Positions 9,673-18,685 of a stretch of DNA of 64,000 nt are shown in pieces; the first letter of the stretch is position 1, and every line of letters begins with the position of its first letter. Source of the DNA: Cyclobacterium marinum DSM 745 (GTDB lineage Bacteria; Bacteroidota; Bacteroidia; Cytophagales; Cyclobacteriaceae); the NCBI RefSeq assembly GCF_000222485.1, contig NC_015914.1, forward strand, positions 1,178,001 to 1,242,000. Direction: 5' to 3'. Under the pieces are notes generated by a model that searched no databases, was not told where the DNA came from, and saw nothing but the letters and a program-made list of their open reading frames with translations. A program made the translations under genes and the position numbers.

Positions 9673-10824
9673 ATGGATGAGAATCACGTATTGATCTTTG
9701 ACACAACCCTTCGCGATGGGGAGCAAGTACCAGGATGTAAATTAAACACCCCTCAAAAAATTGAAATTGCCCAACAACTGGAGGCTCTAGGAGTAGATGT
9801 GATCGAAGCAGGATTTCCCATTTCTAGCCCTGGAGATTTTAATTCCGTTATTGAAATTTCAAAAAACATAACGGAGCCAATTGTTTGTGGCCTATCCAGA
9901 GGAGTAAAAAAAGACATTGAGGTGGCTGCTGAAGCATTGAAGTATGCCAAGCGCCCAAGAATACATACTGGAATAGGAACTTCTGATTACCACATCAAAC
10001 ATAAGTTCAACAGCAACAGAGACAATATTTTACAAAGAGCTTATGATGCAGTGGCTTATGCTAAATCTTTTGTAGAGGATGTGGAATTTTATGCTGAGGA
10101 CGCAGGCAGGACAGACAATGAATACCTTGCCAGAGTTTGTGAGGCTGTCATTAAAGCAGGTGCCACCGTGCTAAACATTCCTGATACCACTGGGTATTGT
10201 TTACCTGATGAATATGGTGCAAAAATTAAATACCTAGCTGATAACGTGAGAGGTATTGAAAATGTCATTATTTCAGCGCATTGTCACAACGACTTGGGAT
10301 TGGCTACTGCCAACTCCATTGCAGCGATTACTAATGGAGCAAGACAGATAGAATGTACCGTTAATGGAATTGGCGAGCGAGCCGGCAACACCTCTCTCGA
10401 GGAAGTAGCCATGATCATGAAACAGCACCCAAGGCTTAATGTTACCAACAATATAAATTCTAAACTGCTTAATCCGATTAGCCGACTTGTAGCTGAAAAG
10501 ATGGGAATGATGGTACAGCCGAACAAAGCAATTGTAGGCTCAAATGCTTTTGCGCATTCTTCCGGTATCCATCAAGACGGTGTCATTAAAAACAGGGAAA
10601 CCTACGAAATCATTGACCCTATAGAAGTAGGTGTAGATGAATCCATGATTGTGCTTACAGCAAGGTCCGGCAGGGCAGCTTTGGCTTACAGGGCACATAA
10701 AGTAGGCCATTCACTTACAAAGCTTGAATTAGACAAGGTTTACGATGTCTTTCTTAAACATGCTGATATGAAGAAGGAAATATTGGATGATGACATTCAT
10801 CAAATTATCGCAGAAGCGGTTTAA
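9673..10824 (+). CDS. leuA: 2-isopropylmalate synthase, compact form
   Basis: The 383-residue product is in the isopropylmalate/homocitrate synthase family. LeuA condenses acetyl-CoA with 2-oxoisovalerate in leucine synthesis. The TIM-barrel motifs are intact: the [13 protein letters not shown] start, the metal-binding [27 protein letters not shown] and SSGIHQDGV. It stops after the catalytic plus linker region. The C-terminal LeuA dimer domain that binds leucine in the roughly 520-residue E. coli enzyme is absent, so leucine feedback should be lost or different. Bacteroidota leuA is often of this size. No other leu or ilv gene is adjacent, so homocitrate or citramalate synthase activity cannot be excluded. 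Confidence 0.8.
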   Translation: MDENHVLIFDTTLRDGEQVPGCKLNTPQKIEIAQQLEALGVDVIEAGFPISSPGDFNSVIEISKNITEPIVCGLSRGVKKDIEVAAEALKYAKRPRIHTGIGTSDYHIKHKFNSNRDNILQRAYDAVAYAKSFVEDVEFYAEDAGRTDNEYLARVCEAVIKAGATVLNIPDTTGYCLPDEYGAKIKYLADNVRGIENVIISAHCHNDLGLATANSIAAITNGARQIECTVNGIGERAGNTSLEEVAMIMKQHPRLNVTNNINSKLLNPISRLVAEKMGMMVQPNKAIVGSNAFAHSSGIHQDGVIKNRETYEIIDPIEVGVDESMIVLTARSGRAALAYRAHKVGHSLTKLELDKVYDVFLKHADMKKEILDDDIHQIIAEAV

Positions 10825-10846
10825 TAAGATTTATAAAGCTTATTTT

Positions 10847-10881
10847 AAAGAAACGGAAGGTGCAAACTTTCCGTTTCTTTT
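10847..10881 (+). terminator. Intrinsic terminator after leuA
   Basis: The arms AAAGAAACGGAAGG and CTTTCCGTTTCTTT pair over about 13 bp with one mismatch around a TGCAAA loop, and end in T-rich sequence. Confidence 0.8.
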
Positions 10882-10984
10882 GTTTATACCTCCTACCGAT
10901 CAACAAATTTAATTTGTTACTCAAGGTGGGAAAGGCTAAATTATCCCCATAAATTGAATAACAACTAACACCACTATTTTGAAA

Positions 10985-12238
10985 ATGAACAACTTTATAA
11001 AACTCACCTTTACTATTGCCTTACTGGCTATATGTTCCTTACAGGTTATGGGGCAGCAATACGACCTATTAATCAAAGGTGGCCATGTAATTGACGCCAA
11101 AAACAATATTGATGAACCCATGGACATCGCTATCAAAGGTGATAAAATCGCCTTGGTTCAAAAGTCAATTGAAGAAGATCTTGCCACTCAAGTAATCGAT
11201 GCCACCGGCTTGTTTGTTAGTCCCGGCTTAATTGATATCCACACTCACAATTTCTATGGCTTAGACAAAAGAGGGCAATACAGCAATGGCTACAGTGCCA
11301 TTCATCCTGATGGATTTACTTTGCCATATGGAGTGACTACTGTGGTTGACGCCGGAGGTTCAGGATGGAGAAACTTTATTCAATTCAAAGAACAGGTGAT
11401 TGACAGGGTAAGAACTAGGGTTTTTGCTATGCTCAACATCGTTGGACATGGAATGAAAGGCGCACTTTACGAGCAAAATTTAGATGACATGGATCCTAAA
11501 ATGGCTGCATTGGTGGCCAAGCAGTTTCCAGACCATATTGTGGGATTTAAAGTAGCTCACTATGCCGGACATCAATGGCAACAAATAGACCGTTTGGTTC
11601 AAGCAGGTGAGTTGGCTGATATTCCGGTCATGGTTGATTTTGGAGGAGCTAACCCACCCCTTTCGCTAGAGACTCTTTTTATGGAAAAACTTAGACCTGG
11701 AGATATTTACACCCATATTTATGGTGGTGGTGGATTCGGAAGGCAAGCTTTAGTGGATCCTGCCGGTAGATTAAGGCCTTTCATTAAAGCTGCTCAAGAA
11801 AGAGGAATTATTTTCGATGTAGGACATGGTGGCTCTAGTTTTGCCTTTAAACATGCTATCCCTTCGATGCAACAAGGCATAAAACCCAATACCATAAGCA
11901 CGGATAGCCACATGAGCAGTATCATGAGTGGGATGAAAAACATGACCAATGTGATGTCCAAATTTCTAAATATGGGCATGAATATGCAAGAAATTATTGC
12001 AGCTTCCACATGGAAACCTGCACAGGTAATCAATCATACAGAATTAGGACATTTAAGTGAAGGGGCTATAGCTGACATCGCTATCCTTAATGTATTGGAA
12101 GGGAATTTTGGCTTTACTGAAAAGACAGGTGTTGGTAAAATGATGGGAAAATACAAGATAGAAAATGAACTAACCATCAAGTCTGGAAAAGTGGTATGGG
12201 ACCTGAATGGCCTTACTGCTCCTTTGTGGGATGAGTAA
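10985..12238 (+). CDS. Exported amidohydrolase/deacetylase-family metallohydrolase
   Basis: A 417-residue protein starting at the ATG at 10985; a TTG two codons upstream is less likely. The signal peptide ends near VMGQQ, so it acts in the periplasm. It has the amidohydrolase layout: a small beta-domain (YDLLIKGGHVIDAKNNID), then the metal motif HTH in SPGLIDIHTHNF. A Lys in GFKVAHYAG is likely the carboxylated bridging ligand. Metal His residues occur in YTHIYGGGG and DVGHGGSSF, and the catalytic Asp in STDSHMSS. This is the deacetylase/D-aminoacylase-like branch. The substrate is unknown. It is 12 bp upstream of a phosphoesterase gene, so the two probably form an operon. Confidence 0.82.
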   Translation: MNNFIKLTFTIALLAICSLQVMGQQYDLLIKGGHVIDAKNNIDEPMDIAIKGDKIALVQKSIEEDLATQVIDATGLFVSPGLIDIHTHNFYGLDKRGQYSNGYSAIHPDGFTLPYGVTTVVDAGGSGWRNFIQFKEQVIDRVRTRVFAMLNIVGHGMKGALYEQNLDDMDPKMAALVAKQFPDHIVGFKVAHYAGHQWQQIDRLVQAGELADIPVMVDFGGANPPLSLETLFMEKLRPGDIYTHIYGGGGFGRQALVDPAGRLRPFIKAAQERGIIFDVGHGGSSFAFKHAIPSMQQGIKPNTISTDSHMSSIMSGMKNMTNVMSKFLNMGMNMQEIIAASTWKPAQVINHTELGHLSEGAIADIAILNVLEGNFGFTEKTGVGKMMGKYKIENELTIKSGKVVWDLNGLTAPLWDE

Positions 12239-12250
12239 AACATTAACTTT

Positions 12251-13279
12251 ATGAAAAGAAGACATTTCTTTCAAAATGCAGGGGTAATATCTGCAGGATT
12301 AGCCTTGGGCTTAAACGAAGAATTAAGCGCTGCACAACCTAAAGCTGATTTCAAAAAACATCCGTTTATTGTCGGAGTAAATGGGCATCAAATAAACTTT
12401 AACGTACATGATCTTGACCAAAAAGTCAAGATCATGCATGTTACCGACACGCATTTATTCAAGGACGACCAAAGAGGAGAAAAGTACCAACAATACAGTG
12501 GGAGAATGGCAAAAGCCTACAATACAACCCACCATTTCCTTACTGGAGAATCCACCCATCCTGAAGAAGCTTTCGAAGCAACGCTGAAAATAGCAAAAGA
12601 GGTAAATGCCGATGCCATTACCCTCACCGGTGACTTGTTCAGTTTCCCTTCCGAGGCAGCAATTGAATGGGCATTTGAGCGCCTTGAAAAGACAGGTATT
12701 CCTTATTTCTATTCAAGTGGCAACCACGACTGGCACTATGAAGGTATGGAAGGAAGCCTTCACGAATTGAGGGAAACCTGGATCAATAAGCGGTTACTCC
12801 CACTCTACAAGGGCAGAAATCCCTTAATGTACTCAGCAGAAATTAAAGGGATTAATCTCGTAAATATTGACAACAGTTATTACGAAATCCTACCGGAACA
12901 ACTGGAATTCTATAAATCAGAAGCCAAAAAAGGGCTACCCATGCTTTTAATGATGCATATCCCGCTTTACGCTCCCGGAAGAACCTTGGGATACGGATGT
13001 GGACATCCTGATTACAATGCAAAGAACGACAGGAACTTTAAAATTGAAAGGAGACAACGCTGGCCGGAAGATGGTCATAGTGAGACCACCATGGCCTTTC
13101 ACAAAGAAGTATTCAACACCAACAATCTTCTTGGGGTTTTTGCAGGACATATCCACAAGCAAACCATAGATTGGGCCAGGGGAATACCTCAATTCCTTAC
13201 CAGCCCAAATGCCTCCGGTGGTTATCTGGAAGTCGATTTCTTGCCTATGGAGAAAAAGGATGAGTCTAAATTTTCTTAA
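12251..13279 (+). CDS. Exported calcineurin-type metallophosphoesterase
   Basis: A 342-residue protein with all the binuclear phosphoesterase motifs in order: VTDTHLF (DxH), LTGDLFSF (GD), SGNHDWH (GNHD), MMHIPLY (H) and FAGHIHK (GHxH). The N-terminus KRRHFFQNAGVISAGLALG has a twin-arginine followed by a hydrophobic stretch, which suggests Tat export of a folded metalloenzyme. It likely removes a phosphate from a small molecule or phosphodiester in the periplasm. It follows the amidohydrolase by 12 bp, so the two may act on one compound, but no shared substrate can be read from the sequence. Confidence 0.85.
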   Translation: MKRRHFFQNAGVISAGLALGLNEELSAAQPKADFKKHPFIVGVNGHQINFNVHDLDQKVKIMHVTDTHLFKDDQRGEKYQQYSGRMAKAYNTTHHFLTGESTHPEEAFEATLKIAKEVNADAITLTGDLFSFPSEAAIEWAFERLEKTGIPYFYSSGNHDWHYEGMEGSLHELRETWINKRLLPLYKGRNPLMYSAEIKGINLVNIDNSYYEILPEQLEFYKSEAKKGLPMLLMMHIPLYAPGRTLGYGCGHPDYNAKNDRNFKIERRQRWPEDGHSETTMAFHKEVFNTNNLLGVFAGHIHKQTIDWARGIPQFLTSPNASGGYLEVDFLPMEKKDESKFS

Positions 13280-13311
13280 GCAAGCCTTTTAAACACTCCC
13301 TTTGGCATCTA

Positions 13312-13662
13312 TTAATATTTTGAACGTATCAAATCTTCATCAAATCCTGCCTGCATACTACCATCCTCAAACACCAAAATAGGTCGTTTTATCATACTGC
13401 TTTTTTCTTGCAGGATGGGGATGGCAGTATCCTCATTATCTAAAGCTAATTTTGTCTCATCATCAAGCTTTCTATAGGTAGTACCTCTTCGGTTGACGAC
13501 AGTATCTAAGCCAAGCTTATCAATAAAACTTTCCAAAAGTGCCTGATCAGGCTTTTGTTTTTTATAATCATTAAACTCATATCCCTCTTCCATTGTATCA
13601 AAAAGAGTAAAAGTTTTTTTCATCGTATTACAATTCTTAATTCCATATATTTTTACTGCCAT
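13312..13662 (-). CDS. Spx/ArsC (YffB-like) thioredoxin-fold protein
   Basis: A 116-residue ArsC/Spx-family protein starting at the ATG at 13662. The frame is open further upstream (ATG at 13686 and beyond), but the family begins with the MAVKIYGIKNCNTMKK pattern, so I use this start. It has the single cysteine of the YffB/Spx group in KNCNTM rather than a CxxC pair. It also carries the family's conserved RRGTTYRKL and the MIKRPILVF block with the cis-Pro. YffB-like members bind glutathione or act as reductases. True arsenate reductases carry a different Cys context, and no ars gene is nearby. Confidence 0.85.
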   Translation of the reverse strand: MAVKIYGIKNCNTMKKTFTLFDTMEEGYEFNDYKKQKPDQALLESFIDKLGLDTVVNRRGTTYRKLDDETKLALDNEDTAIPILQEKSSMIKRPILVFEDGSMQAGFDEDLIRSKY

Positions 13663-13891
13663 CTCACTTGAAATTTGGTTAGACATTATGATTTTACTGA
13701 TATTACTTCGGTCCATTAATTGCAATTCTCCCGCAAAAATGAAAAAAGCAAAACTCAAATTAAGACAAGCATCCGGACATAAAAAGTTCCGGAATCTAAT
13801 AATTTTATCCAATTCATAAACGCACAAATTTTAGAAAACATGCCCAAAAACACATCATTAATTGATTTGTTGCGTTAAAACATTATCACCA

Positions 13892-13945
13892 ATGAAATTG
13901 TTGAATGCAAATAAGCCAACTAGTATTAACTACCATTCAACATAA
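13892..13945 (+). CDS. Candidate 17-residue ORF ending at a terminator
   Basis: This is an ATG-started frame of 17 codons (MKLLNANKPTSINYHST). Its TAA forms the base of a strong terminator hairpin at 13944-13966. A TTGATTTG element at 13862-13869, one base from the TAnnTTTG box, sits at promoter distance. The transcript would be only about 95 nt, so it could equally be a small RNA or a decoy leader. No homology can be claimed. Confidence 0.3.
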   Translation: MKLLNANKPTSINYHST

Positions 13946-13971
13946 GAGGAGCCTAGCGCTCCTCTTTTTTT
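13944..13971 (+). terminator. Intrinsic terminator with no annotated upstream gene
   Basis: A perfect 9-bp stem AAGAGGAGC/GCTCCTCTT with a 5-nt loop is followed by T7. It reads on the plus strand, yet the nearest plus-strand gene ends more than 660 bp upstream with a minus-strand gene in between. It therefore implies a short separate transcript. From 13972 to 14200 I see only AT-rich leader sequence for the next gene. Confidence 0.8.
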
Positions 13972-14200
13972 ATACATACACAAAAAACCCCTCATCAAAA
14001 ATTCATTGATTTCTAGCTTAGAATATCGAAATTTTACCCTAGTACCTAAACATGAATTTTTGGCAAGCCCCTTAATTCTGATCAATTACAGAACACCTAT
14101 ACCATCAAAACCTTGAAAACATCTTACCACTAAGATCAGGCTAATTGCTTATATTATAGCCAAAATCCATGAAACTACCCTAATCAAACACCTAATTTAT

Positions 14201-17200
14201 ATGAATTTAAAAATAGCAGTTCTATTAACAGTAATGCTAACCACGGCAAACCTTGGTTTAGCACAGGAAGTGCAGATTTCTCAACAACCTACCGTTTTTG
14301 AGACTTATCCGTTTTCTGACCCCAACCCTGTACCCTCTCTGGCTTACAGACCAAATATTTACCCTTATTTTAATTTTGAAGGTTATAGTACCAAACCCGA
14401 AAAAATAAAATGGGACCTTATCACCATGGAAAATGATTATCTAAAAATCACTGTCATGCCTCAAATCGGTGGGCGGATTTGGGGTGCCATAGAAAAATCT
14501 ACCGGTGAAGATTTTATCTATGAAAATGAAGTAGTCAAATTCAGGAATATTGCCATGCGAGGCCCTTGGACATCAGGTGGTATCGAGTTTAATTTTGGCA
14601 TCATCGGTCATTCTCCGGCCACCGCAAGCCCTGTAGACTATATGTATTATGAGAATGAAGACGGCAGCATTACCTGCGTGGTGGGCACCATTGACCTTCC
14701 TTCCAGAACACAGTGGAGAGTCAAAATCAACCTACCTAAGGACAAAGCCTTTTTTGAAACTGAAGGCATCTGGTACAATCCTGAACCATTACGGCAGCCT
14801 TATTACAACTGGATGACCGCTGCAGCTCATGTTGCCAACGACCAAGAGTTTTATTACCCGGGCCACATTGCCTTACAACACAGTGGAGAGGTGAAAGACT
14901 GGCCAATCCAAGATGGAATAGCCATTAACCATTACAAAAACAATAATTTCGGTGGAGCCAAGTCCCAACACATTGCGGGCTCATTTTTAAATCATTTTGG
15001 CGGATATTTTCACAATAAAGGAATTGGTTTTGGACATTTCTCTACTTACGACGACAGCCCGGGAAAAAAACTTTGGTTATGGGCCTTGTCTAGAAATGGA
15101 GGCATTTGGGAAGACCTTTTAACGGACAACGATGGCCAATACATGGAGTTTCAGGCCGGAAGAATGCTCAATCAATTTTCACCATCAAAAAGCGTAGAAA
15201 CACCGCTTACTAAGGCAGGTTTTGCCCCTTATACACTTGATCAATGGTCCAATTACTGGTTTCCGGTAAAAGATATTGGTGGCATAAGTGATGTTTCAAA
15301 AACTGGTGTAGTACATGTGAAACAATCCGATAACTTGATCAGCTTAGGGTTCAATCCATTCCAAAAGGTGGATGGTGAACTGGAAATCTTTATCAATGGA
15401 AAGCAGGAACAAACAGTGGCTGTTCAGGCCATGCCGATGGAGGCAATCAACCATGAAATAAAATATGATCAGCCGGTCAAAGAACTGGAGATTATTTTCG
15501 CAGGTGAGCAGCTGTATAAATGGACCGATAAAGACGAGATGAAACTGTCTCGCCCGTTTGATAAAACCAAGGCACCACTACTATCTGAAAACCAAGAACT
15601 GTACTTTGAAGCCCGGCAGTACTATTATAGCCGCAATTATAAAGAAGCAAGGCTTGCCTACGAGCAATTGCTTGAAAACGAACCCGGACATCTACAGGCA
15701 AGGATAGATTATGCCGAACTACTTTTGCGCTACACAGCGTATGAGGAAGCATTAGCCAATATTTACAAAGCATTGGCTACCGACTATTTTGACCATCAGG
15801 CAAACTTTGTTGCCGGAAGCATTTACAATGCGTTGGGACAAACCAATCAGGCCCTTGAAGCTTTCGGTTGGGCCGCACGATCTATGGAGTTCCGATCTTC
15901 AGCTTATGCCATCATGTCGGAGTTATATTTGGCAGATGGGCAACTCAATCAAGCTGTAGATTTTGCCAACAAAGCCCTTCAGAACAACACAAGCAATATC
16001 ATGGCCCTACAGGTTTTGGCCGTCAGCCAAAGGCTAAAAGGAGAAAAAGCACAGGCATTAAAAACCCTGGATCAGCTTTGGGAAATAGATCCGCTCAACC
16101 ATTTCATTCGCTTTGAGCACTACCTACTTGACAAGTCTCAATCTTCTCTGGAAAAGTTCAAAGCAATGATAAAAAATGAAATGCCTTTTCAAAGCTATTT
16201 GGAATTGGCTGCTGTGTACAATAAGTACAAGCAAAAAGAAATCGCGATTCAACTGCTAGAAAACAGCCCCAAACACCCACTGGTGAATTTGTGGTTGGCC
16301 TATCTGGACCCTGCCCAAAAGGATGAACAATTGAATCAGATGATCACTCAGCCCTCAGCATTTGTACTGCCATTCCGGAAAGAAACATTACCTATGCTTA
16401 AGTGGGCAAAGTCTGAAATTTCTTCTTGGAAGGTGGATTATTACCTTGCCCTTAACCTAATGGCTTTGGGACAAGAAGAAGAGGGACATCAGTTGATTGA
16501 AGCAATTGGACAATCAGCGGATGAAGCTACTTTTTATCTAAGCAGGGCTTTATTATTGGATCAGCAAGAGGATAAAAAGAAACAGGAAGACCTGGAAAAA
16601 GCCCTGTCCATGGATCAATCCCAATGGAGAACCTGGTTTCAACTCACCAAGCATTTTGACAACAACGGAGAAAACCAGAAGGCACTATCATTGGTAAAAG
16701 AAGCAGTAAAAGCTTTTCCGGGAAATTATGTTTTGGAAATGGAATACATTCAATTGCTGAACCAGGCCGGTCAATACAAAACCGCGATGAAATTACTGGA
16801 TAAAATTGAAGTTTTACCACATGAAGGTGCAGGTGGAGGAAGAACACTTTATGAAAGCGTTTACCTTAATGCAACATTGCAGGACATCAAAGCCAAAAGA
16901 TGGAATGCTGCATTGACCAAAATTGAAAAATCCAGGCTTTGGCCTGAAAATCTGGGGGTAGGTAAACCCTATACCCCCAAAGAAATTTTACAAGATTACC
17001 TGTCGGCAATGGTATATAAAGCAAAAAATGAGCAAAGTAAATCCCGTGATTACCTAGAGGCTGTGATTGCACAGGCAGACAAGGTCAACATCAATAGCCA
17101 AGAGCAGGCACTTGTATTATTGGCCATGAAAAACAACAGTCAAAAAGCAGCTGCAGCTGAGTTGATGGAAAAAATCAAAAAAGAAGGCAAAGCAGCTTCA

Positions 17201-17308
17201 GTAGTAAAAATTGAACAACTTATAGATTACGCTGAAAGTAGCGAATCGGCTCCATCGGATCTTGAGAACGATAAAGGAATAGTTAAACGTATTATTGAAG
17301 CCTTTTAA
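14201..17308 (+). CDS. Large exported DUF5107-TPR protein
   Basis: A 1035-residue secreted protein. The signal peptide covers about residues 1-21 (MNLKIAVLLTVMLTTANLGLA). Residues about 45-330 match the DUF5107 pattern: NFEGYSTKPEKIKWDL, ITVMPQIGGRIWGAIEKSTG, GPWTSGGIEFNFG and a DLPSRTQWRVKINLP beta-strand series. This resembles the galactose-mutarotase/carbohydrate-binding beta-sandwich fold. From about residue 460 to the end are many TPR-like helical pairs (YYYSRNYKEARLAYEQLLEN, QANFVAGSIYNALGQTNQAL). A carbohydrate-recognition or processing role is plausible from the fold; no catalytic evidence is visible. It is monocistronic with a terminator behind it. Confidence 0.82.
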   Translation: MNLKIAVLLTVMLTTANLGLAQEVQISQQPTVFETYPFSDPNPVPSLAYRPNIYPYFNFEGYSTKPEKIKWDLITMENDYLKITVMPQIGGRIWGAIEKSTGEDFIYENEVVKFRNIAMRGPWTSGGIEFNFGIIGHSPATASPVDYMYYENEDGSITCVVGTIDLPSRTQWRVKINLPKDKAFFETEGIWYNPEPLRQPYYNWMTAAAHVANDQEFYYPGHIALQHSGEVKDWPIQDGIAINHYKNNNFGGAKSQHIAGSFLNHFGGYFHNKGIGFGHFSTYDDSPGKKLWLWALSRNGGIWEDLLTDNDGQYMEFQAGRMLNQFSPSKSVETPLTKAGFAPYTLDQWSNYWFPVKDIGGISDVSKTGVVHVKQSDNLISLGFNPFQKVDGELEIFINGKQEQTVAVQAMPMEAINHEIKYDQPVKELEIIFAGEQLYKWTDKDEMKLSRPFDKTKAPLLSENQELYFEARQYYYSRNYKEARLAYEQLLENEPGHLQARIDYAELLLRYTAYEEALANIYKALATDYFDHQANFVAGSIYNALGQTNQALEAFGWAARSMEFRSSAYAIMSELYLADGQLNQAVDFANKALQNNTSNIMALQVLAVSQRLKGEKAQALKTLDQLWEIDPLNHFIRFEHYLLDKSQSSLEKFKAMIKNEMPFQSYLELAAVYNKYKQKEIAIQLLENSPKHPLVNLWLAYLDPAQKDEQLNQMITQPSAFVLPFRKETLPMLKWAKSEISSWKVDYYLALNLMALGQEEEGHQLIEAIGQSADEATFYLSRALLLDQQEDKKKQEDLEKALSMDQSQWRTWFQLTKHFDNNGENQKALSLVKEAVKAFPGNYVLEMEYIQLLNQAGQYKTAMKLLDKIEVLPHEGAGGGRTLYESVYLNATLQDIKAKRWNAALTKIEKSRLWPENLGVGKPYTPKEILQDYLSAMVYKAKNEQSKSRDYLEAVIAQADKVNINSQEQALVLLAMKNNSQKAAAAELMEKIKKEGKAASVVKIEQLIDYAESSESAPSDLENDKGIVKRIIEAF

Positions 17309-17334
17309 TCTCTTTAGCAACCCATACCTAAACA

Positions 17335-17368
17335 AAAAGGGCTTTTGGAAAACCAAAAGCCCTTTTTT
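17335..17368 (+). terminator. Intrinsic terminator after the DUF5107 gene
   Basis: The arms AAAAGGGCTTTTGG and CCAAAAGCCCTTTT form a perfect stem with an AAAA loop and a T6 tail. It lies between convergent genes and can also stop hemL transcripts, since the A-run on the other side gives a U-tract. Confidence 0.88.
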
Positions 17369-17392
17369 ATTGCTAAGCCCAACTAAACTTAT

Positions 17393-18679
17393 TTATAGAC
17401 TTTTTAAGGTTTTTTCATTAGCCTCAAGAATTTTATTCAAGTGGGTATCCTCGAGTGCAGTTGAGAGGAACAAACTTTCAAATTGAGAAGGAGCCAGATA
17501 AATACCTTTTTCAAGCATTCCTCTAAAATACTTCCCAAAAATTCCAGTATCACAAGTTTGGGCATCTGCAAAGTTCTTTACTTTTTGGTCTGTAAAGAAA
17601 AGCGTGTACATGCTTCCCAAATTATTGATGGTATAAGGAAGCCCCACACGTTTAAGACTATCTTTAAGGCCGGTCACCAAGGTTTCGCCTGTTTTTTCTA
17701 ACTGAGTATATACATTAGGGTTTTCATCCAGGTATTTAAGCATAGTAAGTCCTGCTGACATGGCAATGGGATTTCCTGAAAGTGTTCCTGCCTGGTAAAC
17801 AGGTCCTGAAGGAGAGACAAAATCCATAATTTCGGCTTTTCCGCCATATGCTCCTACCGGCATTCCACCACCAATAATTTTACCCATAGTGGTGAGATCA
17901 GGTGTAACCCCTAAATACTGTTGGGCACCTCCGGGAGACAACCTAAACCCGGTCATTACCTCATCAAAAATCAGCACGATTTCTTCCACATCACAAATTT
18001 CCCTTAAACCTTCCAAAAAGCCCGGTTCAGGCAATACACAGCCCATATTTCCCGCAACCGGTTCCAAAATAATGGCTGCAATTTCACCTTTATTCGCCTC
18101 CACAACTTCTTTGACTTTCTCCAAGTCATTGAAAGGAGCTAAAAGGGTGTCTTTGGCTGTTCCTGAAGTAACTCCGGGGGAATCGGGGTTACCCATTGTA
18201 ATGGCCCCTGAGCCTGCTGAAATCAGGAAGCTATCTCCATGACCATGGTAGTTCCCTTCAAATTTTAAAAATTTATCTTTTCCGGTAAACCCTCTTGCAA
18301 GTCTTACTGCGGACATGGTGGCTTCAGTACCACTATTTACCATCCTTACTTTCTCTACGGAAGGAACCATTTTGGTAATCAGTTCCGCTATTTCTACTTC
18401 CATGCCTGTAGGTGCTCCAAAGGAAGTCCCTTTTTCCATGGCTTTGATTACGGCCTCACGCACCAAAGGGTGGTTATGTCCTAGCACCATTGGCCCCCAA
18501 CTGTTAATGGCTTCGATATACTCATTGCCATCTACATCATAGATATAGGCACCTTCTGCATGAGAAATAAACAATGGATCTCCTCCAACAGCTTTAAAAG
18601 CCCTGACAGGTGAGTTTACTCCACCCGGAATAAATTCTTTCGCTTTCTCAAAAAGTTGCTTGCTTTTACTTGTATTCAT
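17393..18679 (-). CDS. hemL: Glutamate-1-semialdehyde 2,1-aminomutase
   Basis: A 428-residue PLP enzyme of the C5 haem pathway. It moves the amino group of glutamate-1-semialdehyde to give 5-aminolevulinate. The N-terminal [15 protein letters not shown] is diagnostic. Other marks are [34 protein letters not shown] and the PLP-lysine block [19 protein letters not shown] use the ATG at 18679; a TTG directly at 18685 would add two residues. It lies 6 bp after the periplasmic-binding-protein gene and is likely cotranscribed with it. Confidence 0.96.
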   Translation of the reverse strand: MNTSKSKQLFEKAKEFIPGGVNSPVRAFKAVGGDPLFISHAEGAYIYDVDGNEYIEAINSWGPMVLGHNHPLVREAVIKAMEKGTSFGAPTGMEVEIAELITKMVPSVEKVRMVNSGTEATMSAVRLARGFTGKDKFLKFEGNYHGHGDSFLISAGSGAITMGNPDSPGVTSGTAKDTLLAPFNDLEKVKEVVEANKGEIAAIILEPVAGNMGCVLPEPGFLEGLREICDVEEIVLIFDEVMTGFRLSPGGAQQYLGVTPDLTTMGKIIGGGMPVGAYGGKAEIMDFVSPSGPVYQAGTLSGNPIAMSAGLTMLKYLDENPNVYTQLEKTGETLVTGLKDSLKRVGLPYTINNLGSMYTLFFTDQKVKNFADAQTCDTGIFGKYFRGMLEKGIYLAPSQFESLFLSTALEDTHLNKILEANEKTLKSL

Positions 18680-18685
18680 TTTCAA

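Noticed and set aside
13312..13662. Arsenate reductase for arsenic resistance
   Set aside because: The Cys context fits YffB/Spx proteins and no arsenic-resistance genes are nearby.
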